NCBI GenBank assembly: GCA_947646735.1
Contig: CANTFK010000633.1
Coordinates: forward strand, 310,001 to 374,000
Length of the DNA stretch: 64,000 bases
DNA from: Peronospora farinosa
Taxonomy: Eukaryota; Oomycota; Peronosporomycetes; Peronosporales; Peronosporaceae
Direction of reading: 5' to 3'
Shown: in pieces, positions 9,392 to 21,300 of the stretch
Layout of the letters: each line of letters begins with the position of its first letter
Numbering within the stretch: position 1 is the first letter of the stretch
Made by a program: the position numbers and the translations under genes
Notes under the pieces: generated by a model
The model's input: only the letters and a program-made list of their open reading frames with translations
Told to the model about the DNA's origin: nothing
The model's database searches: none

Positions 9392-11716
9392 GTACTGCTA
9401 CGATCTATGATCTATTACACAGGTTTCTAGTGCCTTCTGTGTTCAAGTGTAAATTCGCAAATGCCAGAGATTTTCAGGCTGGACGGGCACTCGAGTTAAC
9501 GTCAGCCAGCCGGCGCAAAGTTTGACTTTCCCTGCTATCGGATTCCTATCACAGCGCATTCGATCAAAGGATTTGGATCGATGCCGATACTTTTCTGCAC
9601 TCGGCTGTTTTCTGCGGCGAGTGTCACTAACAGTTGTAGCAGACTTCAGTAACTCGCTGAGACTTTGGGTGAGCTCGGGCCAGCAGGTGTGCAGCACGAC
9701 AAATTTGAGGGGATTGAAAACGCAGCTTAGTCAGGCTTTTGAGATGAAACAGTAGGGCTGCGAGCAAGCGCTGATTTATTTACGCATCTAAAAACTGGCG
9801 CCACGTTGCAAGAAGCCTCTAAGCGATACCGGCGCCTTCTGCATCTTCAGTTGACCAGCGTAACTGTCGGTGATTTAAATCAAAAGAAGACCATACCTAT
9901 CTCCACCTCAACGGCCGACTACTTAGCGTTTCTATACCTCGCCGCCACGTTCACCTAGCCGTAATGTTGCCCAATTTTTGAAAGGATGCTAAGTTAGCTG
10001 GCGTGCCCTACGCGGCGTCAGCCCAGACGATTCCTCCGCGCCTTCCACTTCATGAGCACCGAGAGATTGGAGATCGCGTGATTGCAATCGCATTTGTTGT
10101 ATTGCGCGGGCATGGAAGACCATGCAGATTCCAACTGACCTTTAGCTAAGAGAGCCTATCCAGCTATACGTATTGGCACCCCATAAGTCTATCGCAGCCC
10201 AACACCGGATAGATCGAAGTCGGTAGCTGACAGAAACGCTGGCTGATCGCAAGGTTATGCTAGATAAAAGATCATCAGCCTGAGACTGTCTCCAACCGAT
10301 GAGTTACAGCTTGACTTTGATATACCTTAAACAAGACGACGCCACATGACGGTTCCAACGTAGCACCTATGGGGTGAACCGTGCGGGGCCCATTTTTGTT
10401 GGTACTGTTATTGCTATCCATATTATGGGTTTTGCACTTCTTCTCAATGTACTGCATGTACATACTCTCGAGGGTATCTCAAGATACCAGCGACATGACT
10501 TGAGCGCCACCCTATGTGACGCATTGACACTTGTTACTCTTAGTAATCAAATACGATCCGAATGGGCTCTGTTAAATGTCCCTTTGCCATTTCAGCGTCG
10601 CCTACTAGCTGATGTCCGCGTAGATTCGGTAAAGATGACTCCCAAATCCTGAGGAGAACGACAAAGTGGCGCCCCCATGGACGTTTACGTTGACAGCCAA
10701 CGATCGCCGACAGGAATTTTTTTGACTTAACAAATTTCTCAGCTGGTGCTCCTTGGTCGTCTCATGCAACACAAGCTATTGAATACGCGCTTGCAGCTGT
10801 TTCTTGTGCAACTGAATAAATGGCTCTCGCGCCTCGGCATTGAGCCTTCGATTGAGCACCGAGCACTACTGCCTGTCAGTGTCTTCACACAGACCTTTGC
10901 TCCACGGCAGCGTTCACTCGAAGCGAACGCCTTGAAGCCATAAAATTTGACATGGATAGGCAAGCCGCCAAGTCAGCTGCATCGTAATGCAATTTGCAGC
11001 CTGCAGTGAGTCCCACAACATCGCAAATCTTGACTATCTCAATTATTCAGGACGAGGGACATGCAACACACATACTACCGCTGAACGGCGAGCGACCGGG
11101 ACAAATCGCAATGCGTCGTCGGCTTTATTTGCTATGATAATCCTATGCAACAAGCATGGGAGGGCAGAAGGACGCTACCATCATTCATCAAAACGGAAGC
11201 ATGGAATGCGAATGAAGTCCGTCGACACCCCGATAGCATACGTTCATGATAGCGTGACGATGATTGTCACAGCAACAACATGGTCACGGTTTTGGTTAGT
11301 TGTGACATGTTCCCTGCAAAAGGTCTCAAGCCCGTGGGAATCGATCATAAAGTACAATGTACATAGTGGTCTCACGAAGTGGTAAGAACTTCAAGATGAG
11401 GCTATATAGAATGTCAGATCATTTATTTATCAACGGTAGATGTCGTCCAGCGAGACTGACCAAACATCATATGTCGTAACATACTTGCCCGTCGCATATC
11501 CGAGCGGACCTTCCAAGCTTTATATTGGTCCTTTATTTTAGTCCTTCCAATATAAATAGTACACCTAATTATACGAGTACCTTCCGCATACATTCATACA
11601 TACTAGCAAATAAAGAGTATTTCGGCTAATCGTTTACAATGCTCTCCAATGCGTCTTATGCCTTTTAGCAGTTTTAGCAGTCTCTACTTTTTTCCAGCAC
11701 CATACATTTAGCAAGC
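9392..11716. other. Gene-poor spacer
   Basis: No gene recognised. An open frame of 132 codons at 10987-11385 (+) has no domain and unremarkable composition. A possible solo LTR is listed separately at 11412-11638. Confidence 0.35.
11412..11638 (+). repeat. Possible solo LTR (TG...CA, 227 bp)
   Basis: The segment begins TGTCAG and ends TTTACA. It holds TATAAATAG at about 11551 and AATAAAG at about 11609 in the order expected for an LTR U3-R, but no matching target duplication was seen at the ends. It could equally be the promoter of the gene at 11717. Confidence 0.25.
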
Positions 11717-12367
11717 ATGAGCTCTCCAGCCCAAATGCTCAAGAGCGTGCTCGTTCTGCAGCTTGAGGCCGTGAAGACGCTAGTGATCGAGTATCATCAA
11801 CAGACAGAAGCTTACGTACAACAATTTGGCCACCTACCACTATCTCATGATCCCATGGACGCCGCCCACGATGCCCGCATTGCATTGCGTACGTTGCCAG
11901 CTTTGGCCGAAAGTTGTGTCGTCTCGGAAGTCATTTTAATGGCTACCAAGAAACATTGTGGGGGTGATATGTGTGCCACATCAGCTGACCATTTAGAAAG
12001 TTTTCTAACTATCAGTCGAAAAGATGTCAAGACTGTAGAGGATCGAGTACATGCGCTGTTCGTACTGGACGCGAGTTTAACTCATGCGCAGCTCAAGAAA
12101 GAGATGCAATCGAGATTCGAGGGAAAAAGGGGCTACGATTTGCTTGTGGAGTGGCTCGCCGTGAGCTGCAGCTATAAGGATGAAATGTCTAAAGCTTTTA
12201 CCGAGTTGTTACTACTGATGCTCAAGAAAAACGTCCCTACTATGTCGTTCACGACCAAGACGATGATCAAGAGTTTGACGCAATACAAAAAAGTCATGAA
12301 GGGCAAAAAGAACAAGATACTTTTGCAGGTTGTTGTCGATCAATACCGCGAGAAAATCAACTCGTAG
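11717..12367 (+). CDS. Conserved-looking hypothetical protein, helical, 216 aa
   Basis: Intact 216-codon single-exon frame. No signal peptide or membrane segment. The sequence is almost entirely predicted helix with heptad-like Leu/Val spacing. It has an acidic-neutral first half and a basic C-terminus (KKVMKGKKNKILL). The last 60 residues (LLLMLKKNVPTMSFTTKTMI onward) faintly recall the helical bundle of TFIIS N-domains, too weakly to assign. The frame is long, starts with a normal ATG after an A-rich leader, and has no competing frame, so it is probably real. It converges on the EZH gene, whose stop is about 490 bp away. Confidence 0.6.
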   Translation: MSSPAQMLKSVLVLQLEAVKTLVIEYHQQTEAYVQQFGHLPLSHDPMDAAHDARIALRTLPALAESCVVSEVILMATKKHCGGDMCATSADHLESFLTISRKDVKTVEDRVHALFVLDASLTHAQLKKEMQSRFEGKRGYDLLVEWLAVSCSYKDEMSKAFTELLLLMLKKNVPTMSFTTKTMIKSLTQYKKVMKGKKNKILLQVVVDQYREKINS

Positions 12368-12858
12368 CTAGTTAAGTATCTTTTTGTGCTTGGGTCTTGT
12401 GTATTAATATGTTTTGAAAAGTACTAATACTGCTGCTGCCTATAAACGGTATATAATTGCAAATACTTGAATTAAAAAACTATTACATTTGATGAATACT
12501 TTGTTCGATGTTAAGAAACTACTATATGTATAATACTAAATTATTTTCAAGCTCAAAACTAGTTTATAAGCTCGATCATTATAGTAGTCAATCAGAGTAG
12601 CATCATATTTATAGTACCAATTGTTGTACCGGTTCCTCAGGCTGTGACGTTGACGGGCTCCATAAGCTGTAAGTCGTTTTTTTCTTCTAGATGGCGAACC
12701 CACTTCCAACTCGTATTCTTTGCTAAAAGCGTTAGATTCCTTACAACATTTGACATTGCGCTTTAAAAAGGCCTCTAGAACTGGTGCGCTGCACGAGTGC
12801 AGGAAACGGATCTTGACGCCTTGAATTATCGTGACTTGCTACCGCTCCACCAAATGCT
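12368..12858. other. Convergent intergenic spacer
   Basis: AT-rich 3' flanks of the two converging genes at 11717 and 12859. Nothing else recognised. Confidence 0.5.
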
Positions 12859-15800
12859 TCACAGTTTGTGTTCTTCCTTTTCGTCGATTAAATTGGTTTT
12901 ACTGTCGTCACTTTCTTCGATTGGCGTAGCATCTTTGCTAGATCCGATACGTGCTTGACTCCAGTCAGGAATGACTCCACTGTATCCGTAGTCGAAAAAC
13001 AACTCGTCCCCAGCTGCGACGTCTTCTTTCGCATAAATTCCAATGCGATGGTCGCCATTAACATGCATAATCCTGGCAAAGCATTTCGGATCTGCCGAGT
13101 CGTGATTTGCAAACTTGCTTTTGTTGCCCTTGCGCGTTGCATCCACAACCGAGTCTTCGGTCAAGTCGAACAAGAAACTAATTGTCGTTTTGTCGTATAC
13201 GTTGCCTCGCCGTTCGGCTTCATCTTGAGATAACAGTGATCCAGTGTACTCATACATGAACTCACCCTTCTTCACATTCTCTAAGGCGTATGCTCCCCAA
13301 CCATGGGTAGCTGACGCCGAAACCCCAATCTTACGCATGTCACCGCGCAAAATGTTAACATTTCCGCAGATTTTGAGCTGAGCCACGGTTTTACCTTTGC
13401 TTCCTTCAGCAGCCATGACAACTGGAAGTTCACTAGCACCGCATGAGGTACAAACATCTGGGTCGCATTCCCGTGCAGCAAAATAGCAAGGACACTTTGA
13501 AGTTTGACACTGGCCCACTTCACAATGGCACCCCGGAAAACGATTGGAGCAATCTGGGGAGCAGCCACATGACTTTTCGCAATAGTGGTCGCGGCGCATG
13601 CACGAACACTGCGCTGAATCGCAAGACCCGCCATCATGGTTGCACGGAACAAACTCATGATTTGCACCGCGGTCCTTCATTCGCTGAGAGCGTGTACGAC
13701 AAAGATGCTCGTAACTGTTACCGAGAACACCATTGCTTTTCTCTCGGTTTCGCCCGCAAACACCACTTCGCACTAAGACAAGCTCGTCAAGATCATCTTG
13801 CGCTAATCTTTTGCGTTGGCGCAAGAAATCAGCAATTTCAGTGCAACTTCGTGTGGCAAGCAGCGCCGCCAAGGCGCACGAGTTTACACCAACACATTTC
13901 ACCAGCTTTTTCAGCAAAGTAATTTCTGACCCTCTCCACGGCTTGTCTCGCGTTGTGTAGCTACAACCATGGCTTTTTTCACGTTGGATCGATTCCAATG
14001 CAGCCTTCGAGCAATGAGACCCACAACAAAAGTCGGTAGAAAATATCGCCAACTTTTTATCATGCGTGATCGCTTCGTAAGCGCCATCCAAACCTAAATA
14101 TTCCGACACATCTGTTGTCTTGGAACGCACCATTTTTTTCGTGTGAACGCGAAGCAGTTTCGATGACGCCATTGTACTTGCGGCCGTTTGAGCACGTAGC
14201 GATCTTCGCGTAAATTCACCGGCAACCGTATTTGTCGCATCACGAGTCTGTTGCATTTCTGTCGCTACAGAAGAGTCAGTAGTGGCCGCTAGCTCGGGCA
14301 CTGGCTCACAAGCTTCAAAAGTTTCTTCGACATCCGTTTCTAGACCAGTATCTTCTATAGATTGCAGTTGTTCTTCTTCGACTCGTCGCCATAGTTTTAG
14401 AGTAGCCTTGACCACTGGGTAGCGTGGATCAACACGCACGATTGGAAATGGCTGTCCACGGCCATGGTTTCTACAGCTGTAAACGCAACATCGACGGCAG
14501 AAGAAATCTTGATACTTGATTGCCAGTTCTCTATATTGCTCCGATGGAGCACCTCGCACACCTAACTCTTCACCATGTTGCAGATAGTTTAAAATCACGT
14601 GCGTCGGAAGTGGCTTCAACCGGTCACGCAGGTGCGTCCCAGCCTGCAATGCGCGGCACTCATCAAGAATACTGGCTAGTACACGTTTTCTATATGCAGA
14701 AATGTCATTGCTGTTTTGCTGCCCTTCCAATTCGTGTAAATGCCGCTTCCATAGTTGCACTCGAGTTTCACGGTCAAGGATATCGCAATAATTTGCAAAA
14801 GGTTGTGCAAATGCACCAATTCGTTGAAGTGCGTCGAAAACGCTCTGGTCACTCCCGCAAACACTCACCACATACCGCAATATAAACTCCTTCACCTCAT
14901 CATCCATACCTACTAGTGTATCCTGGCAAGGATCCATGGTGCCAACTTGAGGCTCCTCCGACTTGACGTTACTTCTAGCACTAAAGTACGGCACAAAACG
15001 AATGATCGGGTCATCCTCGACTCGGTGCGTTCCCCAAACCAGCATGCAAGTCGTTGAGCGCGGGAGCGGAGCTATTTTCCTGAGATATGTCTCTGTTCTC
15101 GGGTACACTTGCTCAGAGTAACCTGACTCGCTTCGTCCAACTGAGTAGTGGGGACGGTTTTCGCTATCGAGCATGAACTCAGCATCTCGAAGCAACCTTC
15201 GCGCAGCAACCTCTTCAAGCCGCGAGATTTGAAGTGGGAGGCCTGTCATACCAACAAAACCCACGACGTGTCATCAGTTTTGGATTCAGCACACCACACT
15301 AACCTCTCCATCTATCCTGTCGTACCAACAATCGCCGACAATATCTTCGCACGAACAACTGGTCGATCTTCTAAGTACGCCGCAATCTGCTGTCGAGTGT
15401 TGGCAATAATGGCTTTCCTCCTCGCTGTATGACACTTTTTAATCAACGGCGTCGCTTCGTCAATCACTGCACGCACTCTTTCATCCATTTGCATCATGTC
15501 ACGAGCCTATAAAATAAACAAATTAGCTCCAAAATCAATCAGTCTCTCTCTCTCTCCCTCTTACCTCCCCTAACGTCCCCGACGTCATGGTCAATACTTT
15601 CGGCTTGAGAAACTCCATTGATACATAACATGTCCTCTTTACATGTTCATCAAACTCATCTAATGAAATCTCTGTCATCTCAATTGCAAAAGGCTGCAAC
15701 AAATCGTTTCGATCTGGTAAGAGATTACTCGGTGCATCTTTCAACTTGACATGACGCCAAGCTGTTGAATGCAATACCACATCCAAAACCATCTCTTGAT

Positions 15801-16203
15801 CCCTTGAAACCTTTCGTTTTAATCCCTTTTCCTTTAGAAAAGATACTTTCTTCTCAACTGATGAAGAGCATGAACTTCTCTTACGTCGTAAATTTTGACG
15901 TGCACTACGTCGTTTTTCCGTCCGTTTCTGTGTCGATCGTATAGCTGATGATTCTATAATTGTCTCCCCTTTACGTAGCTGTACAGAACTCGATTGAAGC
16001 TGTTGACGACTCATTTCATAGTGAAGACGTTCCATTTCACGTTCCTGAGCCATTACTTCACCAAAAAAAACACGACTTTCAGTCTTACGATGAGTACGAC
16101 GTGGTTCAGATGATGATTCACGACTGCGTTTACGATTTTCAATGATATTGTCATCCGTAACGTCGACCAAGTCGATCACGTCGATGATCGGGGGCTGCTG
16201 CAT
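12859..16203 (-). CDS. EZH: Polycomb histone H3K27 methyltransferase, Enhancer-of-zeste (EZH) type
   Basis: Catalytic subunit expected for PRC2, methylating histone H3 Lys27 for heritable silencing. Three exons: 16203-15565, 15506-15326 and 15242-12859, with introns of 58 and 83 bp, give 1067 residues, longer than animal EZH2. Residues 1-210 are basic and Ser-rich. The middle holds the family motif RFVPYF (about residue 335). CXC/pre-SET cysteines run from HEFVPCNHDGGSC to about residue 899 (CSPDCSNRFPGCHC is diagnostic). The SET domain occupies about 900-1029: HGWGAY, YEYTGSLLSQDEAERRGNVY, VVDATRKGNKSKFANH and the catalytic-site end GDELFFDYGYSG. In the NHS cofactor motif the sequence is FANHDSADPKC, one residue longer than FANHSVNPNC of animal EZH2. 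It shares a 142-bp divergent spacer with the PP2C relic. Confidence 0.92.
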
Positions 16204-16345
16204 GAAGACTGACTGGTTATAATTGCTCGAACGGATTTGACAGGGAGGTTACAATTGTGTTATAACGGTTTTATTACGTATTCGTAAAACGGGTTTTATA
16301 TTTATTGCAGTCGTTAGCTTACGTACCCTGATAAATTACACTTAA
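16204..16345. promoter_or_regulatory. Putative bidirectional promoter, EZH / PTC7-like relic
   Basis: 142 bp between divergent starts, AT-rich, with TTATAAC/GTTATAAC-like motifs on both strands. If the phosphatase is a pseudogene, the spacer must still serve EZH. Confidence 0.4.
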
Positions 16346-17576
16346 ATGACACGACGACTAGTACCGAGTAATAATGGCTTGTGGAGAAAAGGCGTCTTGG
16401 CCCGTCGTATGAGAATACAGCGGCAGCGACGTCCTACGTTGCGTCTAGAGTCGAGCGCTTGTGGGCTTCCACATCCACAGAAGCGCGCTACAGGTGGAGA
16501 GGATGCCTGGTTTATAAGCGGTGATACTGTCGGCGTCGCGGACGGTGTCGGTGGCTGGGCCCGCAAAGTAATTTATTTGTAAATTAACTGGGTTTTTTTA
16601 CGGCGTTCGATAACGAGACAGTATGGTAGGGTATTGATTCCGGCGAGTATGCGCGGAAACTCAAGAACTCGGCCGAGCGAGTGGTGGCGATGGCTGACAA
16701 GACGCTTACGCCATTGCAAGTGCTGACGGTGGCACATCGCAATGCAAAGGTTTGTATGGAAGTTTGAAATCTGATTGGACAAAAAGAGTTTTTACGATGT
16801 GATGATTGGATGAAAAGTGTCTCGGTAGCTCCACGGCATGTATTGTACAACTGGAGGGTAATTTATTCGTCTTGTTTGATTTAAATGGATACAGATTCTG
16901 ACTGATGGTGGACTTTGATGTATTACATGTAGATTTGTCATTACGGGCGATCAATTTGGGTGACTCGGGCTTTATATTGTGACGGTTACATACGGACGAC
17001 AAAGTGGGAGGTGCTTTGAGGTGGCAGATCGTCCATGAGACATCGAGTCAATGCCATTACTTTAACTGTCCATATCAACTTGGTTTTGGTGCAAACGGAG
17101 ATGAAGTAAGTCTTTTCATTACACTAAGATGTCTAGTTGCTATTTGATCTGGTTATTAACGTGATGTTTTTGCTGTTGTAGCCGGAGATGGGCGAAGTCT
17201 ACGATGTCGAGACACAGGAAGGCGACGTGATAGTGCTAGGGACGGACGGACTGTACGTTGCTGGTCTATTCCTTGTGTGAGCATGGAATACGTTGACGAT
17301 GTTTTATTTTTTTTTGGTACTACGCGGCAGCTTTGATAATTTATTTCCAAAGCAAATTGCAAGTCTCTTGGACACGGTATTGCCATTTACGCCAGAGCTT
17401 GACTTGCACAGTATGAAGAAGGTCGCGTCGTGTATCGCTCACACTGCGCACGAGGCTGCTAAATGTACTAAGATGGAGACCCGTTTGCGGTCGCAGCGCA
17501 CTAGGCAGGCTATGAGTATCGTGGTGGCAAGATGGATGACATCACTGTCGTCACGAGCTTGGTGACGTCAGCTTGA
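16346..17576 (+). pseudogene. PTC7-type PP2C phosphatase with several inactivating lesions
   Basis: Exon by exon the sequence follows the PTC7/PPTC7 branch of metal-dependent PP2C phosphatases, which act in mitochondria. Exon 1 (from 16346) ends in [20 protein letters not shown], holding the first metal-binding Asp residues. Exon 2 (about 16638-16748) has GIDSGEYARKL. Exon 3 (about 16816-16854) reads LGSSTACIVQLE and exon 4 begins LRAINLGDSGFIL. Later parts carry HYFNCPYQLGF, VIVLGTDGL and FDNLFP. Lesions: a TGA at 16980-16982 right after SGFIL; a frame change between about 17462 and 17472, after which the C-terminal motif continues in another frame; and a TAG at 17502-17504 just before AGYEYRGGKMDDITVV. 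Three independent lesions argue for a pseudogene. The frame that stays open to 17565 does not encode the family C-terminus. Confidence 0.75.
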
Positions 17577-18389
17577 GGATTATGGTGCTCTGAAGCATTT
17601 ATCGAGGCTCTTTGTCCGGAAGAGCTGACGATTGCAGCACCCGCACGTAGTGAGACTAGTACAGAAGAAAGTGACCCGGCCGTTGTCTGTTCAGTAATGG
17701 TTTTTGCAGATGTCGAGAAGGTGCGTGCTTTGAACTGACGACGTGCCAGTTGCAACTCTTATTTGCAGGCTCAAAAATATGAACGTTGTTTACAAGAGGA
17801 CAAATTTTCACCGTGTTGCGTATAGCTTACAAGAAGCAAATGAATGTCATCTACAGTATGTAGTTACAAACACATCAAGATCTCGTACAGCCTGAAGCCG
17901 CTCAAGACGAAGACACGCAACGCATGGAAATATACTCTTTGAGCTGCCATATCATATGTATGACTTGTGATAGTAAAATAATCGCCTGTGCGGAAGTACT
18001 ATTTTGCACGAATGATACGTAAGCCACACCATTAAACGATCTTGCAGGAAAGCAAGCCGAACTGACTGTGAATTCTGAGTATAGATTTTAAGAATCCATT
18101 CTTTTTTGCGACCACCCATTATACTCAATTTTACATTGTCAATGAATTCACTTTACATTTTCCAAGATAAACGATATTAAGTTTTACAGGTATTCAATTT
18201 AATGGCCCCCTCTCATCGCATTGACCAACCAGTTCAAGAAACGCCACGTCAAAGCGCATCTTCTCGACGCCATTGCGTGTCTGTCACGTCGATTGAAGTC
18301 TCCAGCATAGGCTCATCGTGTAGCTCGCCGTCTAAACATTCATCTGTAGCTAAAAAGTACTCTCTACAACCTCTTGAATCTTTTCAATT
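17577..18389. other. Spacer and 5' region of the RBBP6 gene
   Basis: No gene recognised. An open frame at 18202-18438 overlaps the RBBP6 start in another frame, is Ser-rich without family motifs, and is probably leader sequence. Confidence 0.45.
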
Positions 18390-21300
18390 ATGTCGATTCA
18401 TTTCAAGTTCAAGTCGGCCAAGGAATTTGATACCGTGACGTTTCCAGGCGCTGTCATTCGTGTTTTAGACCTGAAAAAAGCTATTGTCGAGAAGAAGAAA
18501 TTAGCTAAAGGACTGGACTTTGATCTCGTAATCACTGACGCTCAGAACGGCAAAATTTATGACGATGAGAACACGCAATTGCCTCGAAATACAAGCGTCA
18601 CCGTGAAACGTATTCCTAGCAAACAACCAGGTAGTGGATTACTTGCTCGTATGAAGCATGAAGCGGCTATTGCTGCAGCCACTGCAGCAGCTGCAGCAAT
18701 TCAAATGTCACCACCAGTCGCAGCAATGGTCGGTCCATCGCCAGTAGGACCTACCCCAACTTTGCCGTACGTGGCTACATATATGCTACTTGGGAATAAT
18801 TTATTATAGAGAGAGAGGAGAGCTTTTTACTGACTCACTTTTTGGGTAATGACTTCAATAATTACTTTTTTTGCTTACAGAATGGCTACACTTTCGTTGA
18901 ATACGGACAATGTAGCTGCAGGTGCACAGACAATGGAAGATGAAATGGCTGCATTGCAGTCTATTCATGAACAAGCAGAAGATATACGTGGATCCAGATT
19001 AGGAAATAAGACATGGACAGCTTCCAGTGGCAGCAACGCCAATAATGTAATGAACTACTACTCGGCCAATGGACCAAGTGGAGAAGGGACAAGCGGACGA
19101 GGAAATGGAGGTGCTGGCGGACGAGGATTTGGCCGAGGCGGACGCGGTGGAGACTTTGGCGGTCGAGGAGGAGTGACGAGTGGAAGAGGCGGAGGACGTG
19201 GCACAGGACCTGGAGCCTCTGGTGGTCCCAACTTGTTAGGCGACCCGCCGTCCAACTATGTGTGCTATCGATGTGGCACGCCCGGCCATTACATCCAAAA
19301 TTGCCCTACGAATGGGGATCCGGAGTTTGACCAGCACCGTGTGAAAAAGAAAACTGGCATTCCCAAGTCTTTCATGAAGGCCGTGAACGATCCTAGCGAA
19401 ATTCCCGTAGGTGCGGGCAAAACGGTAGTGAATGCGCCATGGGGCGGGCTAGCTGTGATAGAACCACAGAATAAAAACTTCTCTAAATTAATGGCCCGGT
19501 CGGGCGGCTCGGCCACCTTGGATCAATTCATCTCGAATCCACCCGAGCATTTGGCATGTCCCCTTTGCAGACGGCTCATGAACGACGCTGTGCTTATTCC
19601 GTGCTGCCAAGAGGTAAGCACCGACGGCCATGTTCCTGTCCTTTGCACTAATGTGGTTGTCTGTGGTGACTAACATTCTGTATGCGTGCCAGTCCACATG
19701 TGATGAGTGCCTTCGCAGTGCGCTGATTGAGCACAAGCTTACATGTCCGTTGTGCAACACAAACAACATGTCGCCTGAGAAGCTACTGCCGAACAAAGTG
19801 CTACGTACTTCAGTGGACGAGTTTTTGAGGCGTGCACGTACCGAGCAACAAGAGCGGGAACAGTTAGTTAAGGAAGCTGAGGAGAAGGCGCTGGCTAAAC
19901 AGAAAGCCGCAGAACAAACTGCAAACTCAGGTGCGCGTCGCTCTGGCGACAGTGCAGATGCTACTCTGGAAATCAAGAAGGGTAAGAAAGGTGACGGTGA
20001 GGAAGAAGAAGAGGATGAGTTTGGTGGCGACATTTTTGGCGATGGGGACGAGAACGAAGATGCTTCTTCACCGCAAAAATCAGCTACGCCTTTGTCAGTG
20101 TCTCCCCCACAGCCTCTGCATCCTCCCCCACTTCCTAAAGACGATAAGGTTGCAGCTAAAGTGGGCGAAGTTACCGATGGCCCGTCGCGGCAGACAAGCG
20201 ATGCGTCGTCTAATGGTGGTGGCCAATCAACCGAAAACGTAGACAAGAGCTCACCCAGCCTAGGACCGCAAGGCTTGCCTTCTAGTCAAGGGCCTCCTGT
20301 TCACAAAATGCCGTGGGGCCCCGACGGCCCTCGTGGTCCCCCATTGGGCTTCAATGCTCCCCATGGTCCGTGGTTTGATGGACCTCCCCGTGGGCAACCT
20401 AGACCATGGTTTGATGGTCCGCCTGGACCGTGGTTTGATGGTCCATTCCCAGGGCCTGGTGGGCCCCGTGGCGCCATGAAGGGTGGTCGCGGTGGTGGCC
20501 GAGGCCGCGGGGGCCGTGGAATGCCGCCTGCGGGATACTTTGGTGGTCCTGGGCCCGATTACTTTGGGCCTCCACCTGGACACCCAGACTACTTTGGACC
20601 TCCACCGCCGTGGTTTGATGGACCGATGCCGCCATTTGGAGGCCGTGGAGGAGATCGCTGGTCTCGTGGTGGTCGCGATGATGACCGACGCCGCGACCGC
20701 TCTACTTCTCGTGACAGGGATCGGTCACGTACACGGGGCCGCTCGACTGGCCGTGATGGAACGAGTGAGCGCGATCATCGCGGTGGTGACGGGAAGGATC
20801 AACAGGGATCGCGTCGCGGTGACGGGAAGGAATCGCGAGGAGCACGCAGCGGTAACCGAGAACGCAGCAAGCGTAGTCGGAGCCGTAGTCGCAAGGCGGC
20901 ACGTAGCCGTAGCAATTCTCGCTCTAGGCACGACAAAAAGACTCGTGAACATGCAAGCTCCTCGCGTGCATCTTCCTCTCGCCGGTCACGCAGTACAAGT
21001 CGCAACCGCCATCATCGCGAGCACAAAAGCGGCAGCAGTCGCGATGACATTAATAGAGACTCCAATAAGGACGTAACCAAAAACACCAACAAAGTCGCAA
21101 ACAGAGGTACCCATAAGGACGCCAGCAAAGACGCCAGGAAGGAGGACGCCAGCAAGGACTTCAGGAAGGAGGACGCCGGCAAGGACGTCAGGAAGGACTA
21201 TAACAGGGACACCACGAGGGACTCTAACAAGGACACCACGAGGGACTCTAACAAGGACACTAGGAAGGACTCTAACAAGGACACCAGGAAGGACTCTAAC

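Noticed and set aside
10987..11385. 132-codon plus-strand frame
   Set aside because: Unremarkable composition and no motif; length is compatible with chance over 2 kb.
18202..18438. Small Ser-rich frame before RBBP6
   Set aside because: Overlaps the DWNN start in another frame and has no recognisable family.
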